From: Bhargavaea changchunensis
Lineage (GTDB): Bacteria; Bacillota; Bacilli; Bacillales_A; Planococcaceae
Reading direction: 5' to 3'
Length of the DNA: 64,000 bases
Assembly: GCF_042665595.1 (NCBI RefSeq)
Contig: NZ_JBHTCT010000010.1
Coordinates: 3,176-67,175 of the forward strand
Position numbers and translations under genes: made by a program. The notes under the pieces are model-generated. The model was not told the DNA's origin. It made no database searches and saw only the letters and a program-made list of their open reading frames with translations. Positions 25,729-35,104 of this stretch are shown one piece after another. The stretch's first letter is position 1. Each line of letters opens with the position of its first letter.

Positions 25729-27477
25729 ATGTTCTCAGTCTTATTTAAACTGAACTGGTTCTTCAAGGAGAACTGGAAGCGGTACACGGTGGCACTGATT
25801 TTGCTCACCTTCACCAACATCCTCGTCGTCGTACCGCCATGGCTGATCGGCCGGGCGATCGACACGATGTACCGCGGCGATATGACAGAAGGGCTGCTCA
25901 TGACCTTTGCCGGCGTGATGGTCCTCGTCATGGCCGTCAATTACGCCTCGAACTTTATCTGGCAATACCAGTTGTTCGGCGGGGCGAATGTGATCGAACG
26001 TGTTCTCAGGAGCCGGCTTATGAAGCACTTCCTGAAAATGACTCCGACTTTCTACGAAAAGAACCGGACCGGCGATCTGATGGCCCGCTCGACAAACGAC
26101 CTGCGTGCAATTTCTGAAACGGCCGGGTTCGGCATCATGACGCTGATCGACTCGACGCTTTATTTGGCGACGATCTTGCTGACGGCCGGCTTCCTCGTCT
26201 CGTGGAAGCTGACACTGGCGGCCATCCTGCCGCTTCCGATCCTGGCGATCATCATGCAGGTGCTCGGCAAGAAAATCCACGAGCGGTACGTCGTCGCACA
26301 GGACGCTTTCGGCGACCTGAACGATGACGTGCTCGAGGCGGTTGCGGGAGTCCGGGTCGTCAGGGCATACGTCCAGGAACGCGCGACTGAAGAAAAGTTC
26401 AGGAAGAAAACGGAAGAAGTGTACGAGAAGAACATGGCGGTCGAACGGATCGATGCGCTGTTTGCGCCGACATCGAAAGTGCTCACCGCGGCCAGCTACG
26501 CAATCGGCCTCGGCTACGGTGCTTTTCTCGTCTCGACCGGCGAGATGACGCTCGGCAACCTCGTCACGTTCAACGTCTATCTCGGAATGGCCGTTTGGCC
26601 GATGATCGCAATCGGCGAACTGATCAACGTCATGCAGCGGGGGAATGCCTCCCTTGACCGGGTACACGAAACCTTATCCTATCTGGAAGACGTGAGGGAC
26701 CCGGATCGGCCGAAACGGGCTGGTCAGCCGGATGACGTGACTTTCAATGATGTGACATTCCGTTATCCGCAGTCCTCATCGGTCAACCTGGACCGGGTGA
26801 AAGTCCGACTCGAACGCGGCGGGACGCTCGGAATCGTAGGGAAAACCGGCAGCGGAAAGACGACGTTCGTCCGCCAGCTTCTCCGGGAATATCCGGCAGG
26901 AGACGGTGAACTCAGTTTTTCCGGTGTCTCTGTCAGTGACCTGACGAAAGACGAAGTGCGGGACTGGATCGGCTATGTGCCGCAGGATCATGTGCTGTTT
27001 TCACGGTCCATCCGGGACAATATCCTGTTCGGCAAGCCGGACGCGACCGATGCGGATATCGATGAAGCCATCCGCCTGTCGCATTTCCGAAAGGATCTCT
27101 CAATGTTGCCGCAGGGCCTGGAAACGCTTGTCGGTGAAAAGGGCGTTGCACTCTCAGGAGGCCAGAAACAGCGGATCTCCATTGCCCGGGCACTGATCAA
27201 GGATCCGGACATCCTGATCCTTGATGACTCGCTGTCGGCGGTCGATGCCAAGACCGAGACGGCAATCATCGAAAACATCCGGCAGGGCCGGCAAGATAAG
27301 ACGACAATCATCACGACACATAGGCTGTCGGCGATCGAGCATGCCGATTGGATCATCGTACTTGAAGACGGCAAAGTCACCGAGGAAGGAACGCACGATT
27401 CCTTGCTGGAAGCGGGCGGCTGGTACCGTGAACAATTCGACCGGCAGCAGATCGGGGAGGTGGATCACCATGAGTAA
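25729..27477 (+). CDS. bmrC: Heterodimeric ABC multidrug exporter, BmrC-type half
   Basis: ABC half-transporter of 582 aa: six helices (about residues 15-300) then a nucleotide-binding domain. Walker A is GKTGSGKT (371-378) and the signature is LSGGQ (475-479). Walker B reads ILILDD, so the residue after the Walker-B Asp is Asp500 and not the catalytic Glu. This degenerate site at the same number is known from BmrC of B. subtilis and marks the inactive half of a heterodimer with one hydrolysing site. It overlaps the partner gene by eight bases. Expression is probably under the upstream attenuator. Expected role: drug export and sporulation-linked export. Confidence 0.93.
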   Translation: MFSVLFKLNWFFKENWKRYTVALILLTFTNILVVVPPWLIGRAIDTMYRGDMTEGLLMTFAGVMVLVMAVNYASNFIWQYQLFGGANVIERVLRSRLMKHFLKMTPTFYEKNRTGDLMARSTNDLRAISETAGFGIMTLIDSTLYLATILLTAGFLVSWKLTLAAILPLPILAIIMQVLGKKIHERYVVAQDAFGDLNDDVLEAVAGVRVVRAYVQERATEEKFRKKTEEVYEKNMAVERIDALFAPTSKVLTAASYAIGLGYGAFLVSTGEMTLGNLVTFNVYLGMAVWPMIAIGELINVMQRGNASLDRVHETLSYLEDVRDPDRPKRAGQPDDVTFNDVTFRYPQSSSVNLDRVKVRLERGGTLGIVGKTGSGKTTFVRQLLREYPAGDGELSFSGVSVSDLTKDEVRDWIGYVPQDHVLFSRSIRDNILFGKPDATDADIDEAIRLSHFRKDLSMLPQGLETLVGEKGVALSGGQKQRISIARALIKDPDILILDDSLSAVDAKTETAIIENIRQGRQDKTTIITTHRLSAIEHADWIIVLEDGKVTEEGTHDSLLEAGGWYREQFDRQQIGEVDHHE

Positions 27478-29227
27478 GGGAAAACGTCTGGTGCGCTATG
27501 CGACGGACCAGAAACGGTATGTCATTCCCGGCGTGATCTGCCTGGCACTCGCTGTCGCGGCTGACCTTGCCGGACCGCTGATTGCAAAAAAGATCATCGA
27601 TGACCACATCGCCGGCAGTGAAGGAGGCGGGATGGAATTCGCCCCGATCCTGATGCTGCTTGCGGTCTTCATGGGCTTGGCAGTGGTCACGGCGGTATTC
27701 CGCTACATGGAATACCTGCTCCTCCAGAGAGGAGCGAACCGCATCATCCAGAAGATGCGGAACGAAGTGTACGGCAAGATCCAGACACTTCCGGTCCGCT
27801 ACTTTGACAACCTGCCGGCGGGCAAAGTCGTTGCACGTATCACAAACGACACGGAAGCGATCCGGGACATGTACGTCACGGTGCTGTCCCAGTTTGCGAC
27901 AAGCGGCATGTACATGATCGGGATCCTCGCCGCGCTGATCTATCTTGAGCCGGCAATGGGAGCGATCACGCTTCTGCTCATTCCAGTGCTTTACATCTGG
28001 ATGATTTCCTACAGGAAGTACGCCTCCAAATATAACCGGATCATCCGCGGCAAGGTAAGTGACCTGAACGCGATGATCAACGAGGCCATCCAGGGCATGA
28101 CGATCATCCAGGCTTTCCGCCGGGAAAAGCAGATGGAACAGGAATTTGATGAGCTGAACGACGAGCACTTTAAGTACAACAATAAGCTGCTGTTCCTCGA
28201 CTCGGCGACGTCGTTCAACCTGGTCGACGTCCTCAGGTCGATGACGTTCATCGCGTTCATCCTGTACTTCGGCAATGTGGCGATCTCCGCTCCTGCGGCG
28301 ATCTCCGTCGGTGCACTTTACGCGTTCGTCGACTACATCACGCGACTCTTCAACCCGATCACGGGCATCGTCAACCAGTTCTCCCGCCTCGAGCATTCGC
28401 TTGTCGCGGCTGAGCGGGTCTTCGAACTGCTCGATCAGGAAGGGGAGGACGTGAGCGACGAGAAGATCGCCCGCTACCGGGGGAACGTCCGGTTCGAGGA
28501 AGTCTGGTTCGCCTACAAAGATGAAGAGTATGTCCTGAAAGGAATCGACTTTGAGGCGAAACAGGGTGAGACGGTGGCACTTGTCGGCCATACCGGTTCC
28601 GGCAAGAGTTCGATCATGAACCTGCTGTTCCGGTTCTACGACCCGACAAAGGGAAGGATCGTCATCGACGGCACCGATATCACCAAACTGTCCCGACAGA
28701 CAGTAAGGGACCATATGGGCATCGTCCTCCAGGATCCGTATCTGTTCACCGGAACGATCGGGTCGAACATCAGCCTGGACGACCCGAGGATATCCCGGGA
28801 AGTTGTGGAAAGCGCACTAGAGGCCGTCGGCGGCGACCGGGTGCTGAAGAACCTTCCGGGCGGGATCGACGAGCCGGTCGTGGAAAAGGGCAGCACCCTG
28901 TCCGCCGGGCAACGCCAGCTGATCTCATTCGCCCGGGCGCTCGCCTTTGATCCGGCGATCCTCATCCTCGATGAGGCGACGTCGAACATCGATACCGAGA
29001 CGGAAGAAATCATCCAGCATGCGATGGATGTCCTGAAAAAGGGGCGGACGACATTCGTCATCGCCCACCGGCTGTCTACGATCAAAAACGCGGACCGCAT
29101 CATCGTGCTGGACCGCGGAGAGATTGTCGAGCTCGGCACCCATGACCAGCTGCTCGCCTACGACGGCCAGTATGCGCAGATGTATAAGCTGCAGGCGGGC
29201 TCACAGGCTGCGGGGAAGACCGGATAA
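27470..29227 (+). CDS. bmrD: Heterodimeric ABC multidrug exporter, BmrD-type half
   Basis: Partner half-transporter of 585 aa. Membrane domain (about residues 15-320), Walker A GHTGSGKS starting at residue 373, signature LSAGQ, Walker B ILILDEATSNID with a proper catalytic Glu502, and H-loop IAHRLSTIK. LSAGQ instead of LSGGQ is usual in this half. The start is at MSKGKRLVRY, inside the end of bmrC behind GGGGAGG; the frame is open upstream but there it overlaps bmrC. The two products should form one exporter. Confidence 0.93.
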   Translation: MSKGKRLVRYATDQKRYVIPGVICLALAVAADLAGPLIAKKIIDDHIAGSEGGGMEFAPILMLLAVFMGLAVVTAVFRYMEYLLLQRGANRIIQKMRNEVYGKIQTLPVRYFDNLPAGKVVARITNDTEAIRDMYVTVLSQFATSGMYMIGILAALIYLEPAMGAITLLLIPVLYIWMISYRKYASKYNRIIRGKVSDLNAMINEAIQGMTIIQAFRREKQMEQEFDELNDEHFKYNNKLLFLDSATSFNLVDVLRSMTFIAFILYFGNVAISAPAAISVGALYAFVDYITRLFNPITGIVNQFSRLEHSLVAAERVFELLDQEGEDVSDEKIARYRGNVRFEEVWFAYKDEEYVLKGIDFEAKQGETVALVGHTGSGKSSIMNLLFRFYDPTKGRIVIDGTDITKLSRQTVRDHMGIVLQDPYLFTGTIGSNISLDDPRISREVVESALEAVGGDRVLKNLPGGIDEPVVEKGSTLSAGQRQLISFARALAFDPAILILDEATSNIDTETEEIIQHAMDVLKKGRTTFVIAHRLSTIKNADRIIVLDRGEIVELGTHDQLLAYDGQYAQMYKLQAGSQAAGKTG

Positions 29228-29263
29228 CAGAAAGGCCGGGGCTACAGTCCCGGCATTGATCAG

Positions 29264-29427
29264 TCTCGTCATTCGCCCGCTTAATCTCGTCATTCGTCAG
29301 TTCAGTCTCGTCATACGCACGTTTAATCTCGTCATTCACAGCCGGCCGGTTGCGAATGACGAGATTTTTGCCGTGAATGACGAAATCGGAGCGGTGAATG
29401 CTGAAATCGGACCTCCGAATGGCGAAA
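29264..29427. repeat. Array A: mirror-symmetric 4+4 array of 21-bp units
   Basis: Four direct units with core TCTCGTCATTCG begin at 29264, 29285, 29306 and 29327. Four reverse-complement units (CGAATGACGAGA and variants) begin at 29353, 29374, 29395 and 29416. Every step is 21 bp. The symmetry centre falls exactly on CCGGCCGG (29342-29349). Nine-base linkers vary. It fills most of the 336-bp gap after bmrD; a GCCGGG/CCCGGC hairpin near 29235-29254 precedes it. No coding signal. Confidence 0.85.
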
Positions 29428-29563
29428 TTGGATCGCAGCGAGAGCGGTCCCGGTGATTCTTCGCCGGGAGCATCTTGTTTTATAAAGAGTGAGATTGACT
29501 CCTGCAATGAATTCAATAATAATCTGAATAAATATAGAGACGCTAAAAGGGGAGAAAAGGCCA

Positions 29564-31264
29564 ATGAGGTCAAGCCGGGAAGAAGTAATGTCCATAACAA
29601 AAAAGCTGGTTCAGCAGGAGAGCATCGTGAATACGGAGGGGGAGAAGTTGCTTGCACAGACCCTGCACGCACTGATTTCCGGATTGCCGTATTTCATGGA
29701 TCACCCGGATCAGGTGATTCTCGCCCCGACAAGTGAGGATGAGCGGGAGCGGCACAATGTGTTGGCGTATGTGAAAGGGACGAAAGGGAACAGCGGGCGC
29801 ACGGTGCTCCTGATGGGTCATCTGGATACGGTGGGCACGGATGATTTTGTCCATCTGCAGGAGGATGCCTGCCATCCCGACCGTCTGATGGAAAAGCTGC
29901 GGAAAGAAGAGCTCCCCGATTCTGTAAGGGAACAGCTGGATTCCGGTGATTGGCTTTTCGGACGGGGTGTGCTGGATATGAAAAGCGGGCTGGCTAGCAA
30001 TACGTACCTCCTGAAGTATTATGCGGAGCATCCCGAAAAGCTGGACGGGAACATTGTGTACCTGGCGGAGTGCGATGAAGAGGACAGCTCCCACGGAATC
30101 CTGTCCGCGCTGGACATGCTCAGGCAATGGAAAGAGCAACTCGGCTTCACCTATGTAGGGGCCATCAATGCGGACTTCGTGTCTCCACGCCATACAGAAG
30201 ACAGGAACCGCTACGTCTATCGGGGAACCGTCGGAAAACTGCTTCCTTCCTTCTTCATTACAGGAGCCGAAGCACATGTGGGATCCTGTTTTGAAGGGAT
30301 GGACCCGAACCTGATCGCCGCGGAACTGACGAGGCAGATCAGCTACAATCCGGAGCTTTGTGATGAAGCGGACGGGGAGGTGACCGTTCCTCCGGTCTCA
30401 TTGAAACAGACCGATCTCAAGCCGGGCTACACGGTTCAGACGGCCTTGTCCGCTTTTGTTTATTACAATTTCTTCGTTCATTCATGGTCACCGGAAGACG
30501 TATTGAATAAGTTGAAAGGGCAGGCTCTGGTTGCATTTGAACATGCCCTATCCATTTACGGAGCCAGATATCGCCAATACTGCGAGATGACCGGCGAGCC
30601 GGTTCGCCAAATTCCCTGGGCGCCGAGAGTGTTCACTTATCAAGAGATGGAAGAACAGCTGGTCCATGAACATGGTGTACGGTTCACTGATCATATGGAT
30701 CGATTCAAAAAGAATCTCCTCGAAGACACGAGTTTGGACGTGAGGATGTTTTCAGTGAGGGTGGTCGAAGAAGCCTGGAAGTGGATGGCCGACCGGTCGC
30801 CCGCGGTTGTCCTGTTCTATTCCTCTCTTTACTCGCCAAGGGTGCGGATCACCGGGGAAACCTCGGATGAAGCAGCGCTGAACCGGGCACTGGATCGGGC
30901 GATCGAGGACGTGCAGCCGATGTATCCCCACCCGATCAAGGTCAGAAATTTCTTTCCCCATATTTCCGACATGAGCTTTGTATCCATCAGTGACGATGAA
31001 GAGGGGATCGGGGCGGTCAGGGACAACAACCCTGCCTGGGGCACCAAGCACTTCGTCGATTACGAAGCAGTGCGGGAACTTCAGATTCCGGTGATCAACA
31101 TCGGGCCCTATGGGATGGATGCGCACAGCAAAATGGAACGGGCGGAAATGGCTTATTCATTTGAAGTGGTTCCCGCATTGACCCGGAGCGTCATAGAACG
31201 GCTGATCGGCGCAGATGAAACTCAAACTGCGCCTGTCATGGAGGTGCGGGAAGCCCATTCATGA
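29564..31264 (+). CDS. rocB: RocB-like M20 family peptidase
   Basis: Metallo-hydrolase of 566 aa, the same length as B. subtilis RocB, which sits in arginine degradation; its reaction is not firmly known. M20 motifs: LLMGHLDTVG (metal His and catalytic Asp), GRGVLDMKSG (bridging Asp) and ECDEEDSSHG (Glu pair), plus a late PYGMDAHSKMERAE with the last His. The middle part (about 225-400) is the dimerisation insert. Ribosome site AAAGGGGAGAAAAGG. No other roc genes are nearby, so a link to arginine use is from family only. Confidence 0.85.
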   Translation: MRSSREEVMSITKKLVQQESIVNTEGEKLLAQTLHALISGLPYFMDHPDQVILAPTSEDERERHNVLAYVKGTKGNSGRTVLLMGHLDTVGTDDFVHLQEDACHPDRLMEKLRKEELPDSVREQLDSGDWLFGRGVLDMKSGLASNTYLLKYYAEHPEKLDGNIVYLAECDEEDSSHGILSALDMLRQWKEQLGFTYVGAINADFVSPRHTEDRNRYVYRGTVGKLLPSFFITGAEAHVGSCFEGMDPNLIAAELTRQISYNPELCDEADGEVTVPPVSLKQTDLKPGYTVQTALSAFVYYNFFVHSWSPEDVLNKLKGQALVAFEHALSIYGARYRQYCEMTGEPVRQIPWAPRVFTYQEMEEQLVHEHGVRFTDHMDRFKKNLLEDTSLDVRMFSVRVVEEAWKWMADRSPAVVLFYSSLYSPRVRITGETSDEAALNRALDRAIEDVQPMYPHPIKVRNFFPHISDMSFVSISDDEEGIGAVRDNNPAWGTKHFVDYEAVRELQIPVINIGPYGMDAHSKMERAEMAYSFEVVPALTRSVIERLIGADETQTAPVMEVREAHS

Positions 31265-31299
31265 TTCCCCATCTGATACCTTCAAGACCATTCCTTCTA

Positions 31300-31328
31300 T
31301 TGCCTTTTCCTTTCCGTTTTCGTATAAT
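31300..31328 (+). promoter_or_regulatory. Sigma-A promoter of the MFS gene
   Basis: TTGCCT (31300-31305), 17-bp spacer, TATAAT (31323-31328), about 40 bp before the start codon. Confidence 0.7.
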
Positions 31329-31366
31329 TCGTATATCGAAATAAACGGAAAGTGAAGGGCCTGTCC

Positions 31367-32641
31367 ATGATTAACTGGTTGAACGAATGGAAAAAGAAGG
31401 TCTCTGGATTTAGCCGCAACGTCCGGCTGTTCATACTGGCCAATATCCTCATCCAGGTCGGGATGGGGGTATTTGCCGTGATGTACAATCTGTATATCAA
31501 GGCGCTCGGAATGCCGGAAACCGTGAACGGCAGTATAATCTCGATGACGGCACTCGCGACGGCGATCATCCTCATACCGGCTGGGCTGCTCAGTGACCGG
31601 TTCGGACGGAAGTGGCTGCTCATCGGCGGGTCTGCGCTTACGATGATGACGTTGTTCTACCGAGCTGTTGAAACGGCGGAAAGCACACTTGTGGCGGCCG
31701 CATTCGTGACTGGTCTGACGATGGCATTTGTACAGGTGTCCGGTGTCCCGTTCCTTGCGGAAAACTCGACTGCTTCGGAACGGGTCCATCTGTTCAGCCT
31801 TTATTTCTCGCTCGTCACCGTGGCAGGAGTGTTCGGCAGTCTCGGGGGCGGAGTGATTGCGGACATACTGGAAAAGTCGTTCGGCCTGTTCGAAGTGGAG
31901 GCGGTCCGGTGGTCACTTCTTGCAGGAGCGGCAATCTTTGCGGCTGGGATTCTTCCGCTCTTCTTCCTTTCTGGTGGAAAGCGGGCGGACCAGCCGCATG
32001 TGACTCCGGACCGGATCCCCGAACCGCCTGAAGCAGGTGAGCCGGATGAGGCGGCACTGGGCAGAAACGTGAAACTCATTTTCCATCTCGGACTTGCGAA
32101 TCTGCTGATCGGTTTCGGGTCAGGGCTTGTCATCCCGTACCTGAACCTGTACTTCGCCAACAGGTTCGATGCATCAAATGCCTACATCGGCCTGATTTTA
32201 TCACTCGGGTCCGCTATGACGGCCGTCGCGATGATGATCGGTCCGGCGCTGGTCAAGCGGGTCGGCAAGGTGAAGGCGCTCATCTTCTTCCAGCTCGCAT
32301 CGATCCCGTTCCTGTTCCTGACGGCTTATACGATGTCGCTTGGCCTCGCTTCTCTCGGATTCCTCATGCGCCAGGCGCTCATGAACGCCGGCAACCCGAT
32401 CCAGAGCGCCATCTCGATGGAAATCGTCCACGACAAATACAAAGGCCTCGCCAACTCCGTCAACCAGACCGTCTTCCAGATGGGCTGGGCGGCGATGGGC
32501 CCGGTGTCCGCGGGTCTGGTCGTTGCCTACGGATCGTACTGGGGATACGCGTGGGCGTTTACGATCACGGGCGTCCTGTATATGATTTCGTCCATCTACT
32601 ATTACATGGTGTTCGGGAGGAGGAAGCTGGCGGGGGAATAG
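31367..32641 (+). CDS. MFS transporter, 12-helix type
   Basis: Major facilitator protein of about 424 aa. The loop 2-3 motif is present as GLLSDRFGRKWLL. Twelve helices are expected, with a hydrophilic central loop (residues about 200-225, Pro/Glu-rich). The late motif SVNQTVFQMGWAAMGPVSAGL recalls sugar or drug efflux members (YttB/SetA-like). The start is put at the ATG behind AAGGG; a GTG five codons earlier is the alternative. Substrate unknown. It has its own promoter, so it is not part of the rocB unit. Confidence 0.85.
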   Translation: MINWLNEWKKKVSGFSRNVRLFILANILIQVGMGVFAVMYNLYIKALGMPETVNGSIISMTALATAIILIPAGLLSDRFGRKWLLIGGSALTMMTLFYRAVETAESTLVAAAFVTGLTMAFVQVSGVPFLAENSTASERVHLFSLYFSLVTVAGVFGSLGGGVIADILEKSFGLFEVEAVRWSLLAGAAIFAAGILPLFFLSGGKRADQPHVTPDRIPEPPEAGEPDEAALGRNVKLIFHLGLANLLIGFGSGLVIPYLNLYFANRFDASNAYIGLILSLGSAMTAVAMMIGPALVKRVGKVKALIFFQLASIPFLFLTAYTMSLGLASLGFLMRQALMNAGNPIQSAISMEIVHDKYKGLANSVNQTVFQMGWAAMGPVSAGLVVAYGSYWGYAWAFTITGVLYMISSIYYYMVFGRRKLAGE

Positions 32642-32647
32642 GAATGA

Positions 32648-32752
32648 TTAATCCTTCCAAGCTTTTTTTATGATCGTAACAACCAACCAGATGGTTCCGA
32701 GAAAGAATAGGTACATTATAATGAGTGGCGATACAGTAATGAATAATTCCAT
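32648..32752 (-). CDS. Small single-span membrane protein (34 aa)
   Basis: Starts MELFITVSPLIIMYLFFLG, one long hydrophobic helix ending in a short basic tail (KKAWKD). GGGGGAT lies six bases before the ATG. It is convergent with the MFS gene. No family recognised; the reading frame is short, so support rests on the ribosome site and the typical small-protein layout. Confidence 0.5.
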   Translation of the reverse strand: MELFITVSPLIIMYLFFLGTIWLVVTIIKKAWKD

Positions 32753-32826
32753 TAGAATCCCCCAATTTATTTAAAAGGTAATTTGACATATTTATTTATA
32801 TGTAAAGATGTGAAATGACATGTTAT

Positions 32827-32855
32827 AGCCCCGGCTGCCATTGGCTGTCGGGGCT
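32827..32855. terminator. GC hairpin upstream of the serine hydrolase gene
   Basis: AGCCCCG/CGGGGCT with an inner GCCA/TGGC pairing. A weak T stretch follows. Other than this and the 34-aa frame, the 32642-33015 gap shows only AT-rich promoter-like sequence. Confidence 0.5.
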
Positions 32856-33015
32856 GTTATTTGTCTTTGCCGGCGGAGATCCCTTATTTGACGGGGGAGC
32901 ATTAGTAAATATGTGCTAGAATAGACTGAAAATAATGAGTTCTTATGTAAGGTGTCACAGGGCTCAGGTTTGTTTGAGTTGATAACAGAAATCAGAGAGT
33001 GTGGTTTGATAAGTT

Positions 33016-34824
33016 GTGAACAATCAAGGTCCTCAACAGGTTCGTCTATTCGTATATGTCTCTCTGATTCTGATGTTCTTTACAATCAATATCAAACCTG
33101 TCTTGGCGGCATCAGAACAGCAAGAATTGGAAGAGGCATTATCTGATTACCTGAACGAACATGGAGAAAAGGCGGCAGGCGTAGCTGTGATCGTCGTCAA
33201 TGAAGATGAAATCACGTATTTGATGGATGGGTATGCTGATATCAAGCGGCAGGTCCCGGTCGATGAAGAAACAATCTTTGAATGGGGATCTGTTTCCAAA
33301 GTCCTCATCTGGATCAGCATTCTGCAGCTGGAAGAGGCCGGTCACCTTGAGTTGGATAAAGATATCGCAACGTATCTGCCCCGGGACTTTCACTCAAAAC
33401 TTTCATTTGACAGTCCTGTTACATTGACACACTTAATGAATCATACGGCTGGCTACGATGACAGCTACACGGATTTGATGGTTCTGAAACCGGCCGAAAT
33501 AGCTTCATTAAAAGAGGTACTGGAAGCTGCGGATGTCCGGCAGGTATTTCCTCCGGGAGAGGTTGTTGCGTACTCGAACTACGGGGCCGGGCTGGCCGCC
33601 TATGTGGTTGAAGAAGTGAGTGGCATGGACTTCAGATTATATGTACAGAAACACATTTTCGAACCTCTTCAAATGACGAAAACATCAATAGACGCGGAAC
33701 AAAATGATCTCCCATGGGTGAAAGAGCAAAGGAAAAACGTCCAGGGCTACTCGGAAGATCTGCAGCTGATCCAGCCGAATCATTATGTGATTCCCCTGTA
33801 TCCTGCCGGAAGTGTGACGGGAGTTGCTTCTGATCTTCAAAAACTGCTGAAGGCGCTGTTGAGTGAAGACGGAGCTCCTTTGTTCCGGCACCGCCAAACG
33901 CTCGACGCCCTGCTCCTGCCCACTTTATATTACCCGGGAACGAATGTGCCGAGGATGGCCAATGGGCTGGTTTCCTTGCCGTCCGAAAGCGGACAGGTTT
34001 TTGGACACGGTGGGAATACCGTTGCCTTCAGTTCTTCATTTTATGTAGACAGACAAGCGGGGACCGGTGTGTTGGTGATGACCAATATGGCGAATGAGCG
34101 CACCTTCACACTTGGTATTCCTGAAATCGTCTTCGGAAAGCCCCATAAGGAAAACCCGTCTACCTTGGAAGACTCATCAAAGTGGGCAGGAATTTATGAG
34201 CCGGCCCGCGTGCCCCGGCACGGATTCAGCAAGGTGTATGGCCTTCTTTTGAGAAGCAAATCTGAACAGGCGGAAGCACATGATCTCACGATGAACGGCC
34301 TCCGCTATTCGCAGACGGGACCGGGAATGTATCTGACAGGGGACGACTTCAGCGCCTATGCGATCGATGTTTATTCAGAGCATCCGGTAAACGGAAACAT
34401 GTTGTCTTCCGCTCAAACGGACATGTTGCGTATCCCAATTTATCAACATCTACTTGAGTGGGGATCAATCGCCCTGGGGGCTCTTGCTGCACTGTTATCC
34501 ATTGTTTTCATGCTCTTCTCCCTGCTGAGAAAAATAAGGATCCATACAATCCTATTGATGCAGCATGTATTGAACCTGCTGGCGGTCCTCAACGCCGTCT
34601 GGATCGCCTATCGCACCGCATCGATAACGACCTACACATCCATTCATCCTTTCCTGACTGCGAATTTGTTCTACGTGGCCGCTTCATGGGTCGTCAGCGG
34701 CATCCTGATTGCCCGGATGAGAACCGGACGGAAGGACAAACGGGAAGCTTTCATCGGAATTCTCACAGTGATGACTGCAGTCGTACTGACCGGTAACATC
34801 CTATATTGGGAATTTTATTTTTAA
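33016..34824 (+). CDS. Serine hydrolase (class C beta-lactamase/FmtA-like) with C-terminal membrane helices
   Basis: 602-aa protein. A signal sequence (to about residue 31, PVLAA) is followed by a penicillin-binding-type fold with SVSK (Ser92/Lys95), YSN (Tyr186/Asn188) and HGG (His331). The C-terminal 140 residues hold about four helices, so the enzyme faces outside on a membrane anchor. Relatives include FmtA/Flp and D-amino-acid esterases or peptidases acting on the wall; beta-lactamase activity is not implied. It starts at GTG without a strong ribosome site. Base composition looks lower in GC than its neighbours, which could mean transfer. Confidence 0.8.
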   Translation: MNNQGPQQVRLFVYVSLILMFFTINIKPVLAASEQQELEEALSDYLNEHGEKAAGVAVIVVNEDEITYLMDGYADIKRQVPVDEETIFEWGSVSKVLIWISILQLEEAGHLELDKDIATYLPRDFHSKLSFDSPVTLTHLMNHTAGYDDSYTDLMVLKPAEIASLKEVLEAADVRQVFPPGEVVAYSNYGAGLAAYVVEEVSGMDFRLYVQKHIFEPLQMTKTSIDAEQNDLPWVKEQRKNVQGYSEDLQLIQPNHYVIPLYPAGSVTGVASDLQKLLKALLSEDGAPLFRHRQTLDALLLPTLYYPGTNVPRMANGLVSLPSESGQVFGHGGNTVAFSSSFYVDRQAGTGVLVMTNMANERTFTLGIPEIVFGKPHKENPSTLEDSSKWAGIYEPARVPRHGFSKVYGLLLRSKSEQAEAHDLTMNGLRYSQTGPGMYLTGDDFSAYAIDVYSEHPVNGNMLSSAQTDMLRIPIYQHLLEWGSIALGALAALLSIVFMLFSLLRKIRIHTILLMQHVLNLLAVLNAVWIAYRTASITTYTSIHPFLTANLFYVAASWVVSGILIARMRTGRKDKREAFIGILTVMTAVVLTGNILYWEFYF

Positions 34825-34828
34825 ATGA

Positions 34829-34870
34829 TTAAAAAGCCTCCACATCCGGTTATTCGGCTGTGGAGGCTTC
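34829..34870. terminator. Bidirectional terminator
   Basis: AAGCCTCCACA/TGTGGAGGCTT stem. A run of A residues before it gives a good T tract on the minus strand, so it mainly serves the opposing 49-aa gene. Confidence 0.82.
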
Positions 34871-34876
34871 TTGCAA

Positions 34877-35026
34877 TTATTTTCTTTGGTTGTCGGCAGT
34901 ATTGATCATCCGGTTCTGCTCATTCGGCTCGCGGGCCTTGTCCTTCATCGCTTCCTGTTCGCGTCGCTGCTGTTCGTTCAGCTTATCTTTCTCTTCGAAG
35001 TTGTTCTGCGATTTGCTGTCTCCCAT
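34877..35026 (-). CDS. Small hydrophilic protein (49 aa)
   Basis: Begins MGDSKSQNNFEEKDKLNEQQ and continues as a highly charged, helix-forming chain rich in Gln, Glu, Lys, Asn and Arg with no hydrophobic core. The ribosome site is near-ideal (AAGGAGGAATTCCC before ATG) and a terminator follows, so it is most likely a real gene. It has the composition of small disordered stress or spore proteins; the family is not recognised. Confidence 0.65.
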   Translation of the reverse strand: MGDSKSQNNFEEKDKLNEQQRREQEAMKDKAREPNEQNRMINTADNQRK

Positions 35027-35104
35027 CGGGAATTCCTCCTTCCGGTATTACTTGGAGTATTCCCGGCAGACGCTCAAATCAAACGGTCATGTTGAGTGTC
35101 CGAT

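Noticed and set aside
27377..28714. 445-aa open frame antisense to bmrD
   Set aside because: Shadow of the ABC gene; composition biased to His/Asp/Arg and no motif.
29100..29672. 190-aa minus-strand frame over array A
   Set aside because: Open only because the 21-bp repeat lacks stops in that frame; no ribosome site and it overlaps bmrD and rocB ends.
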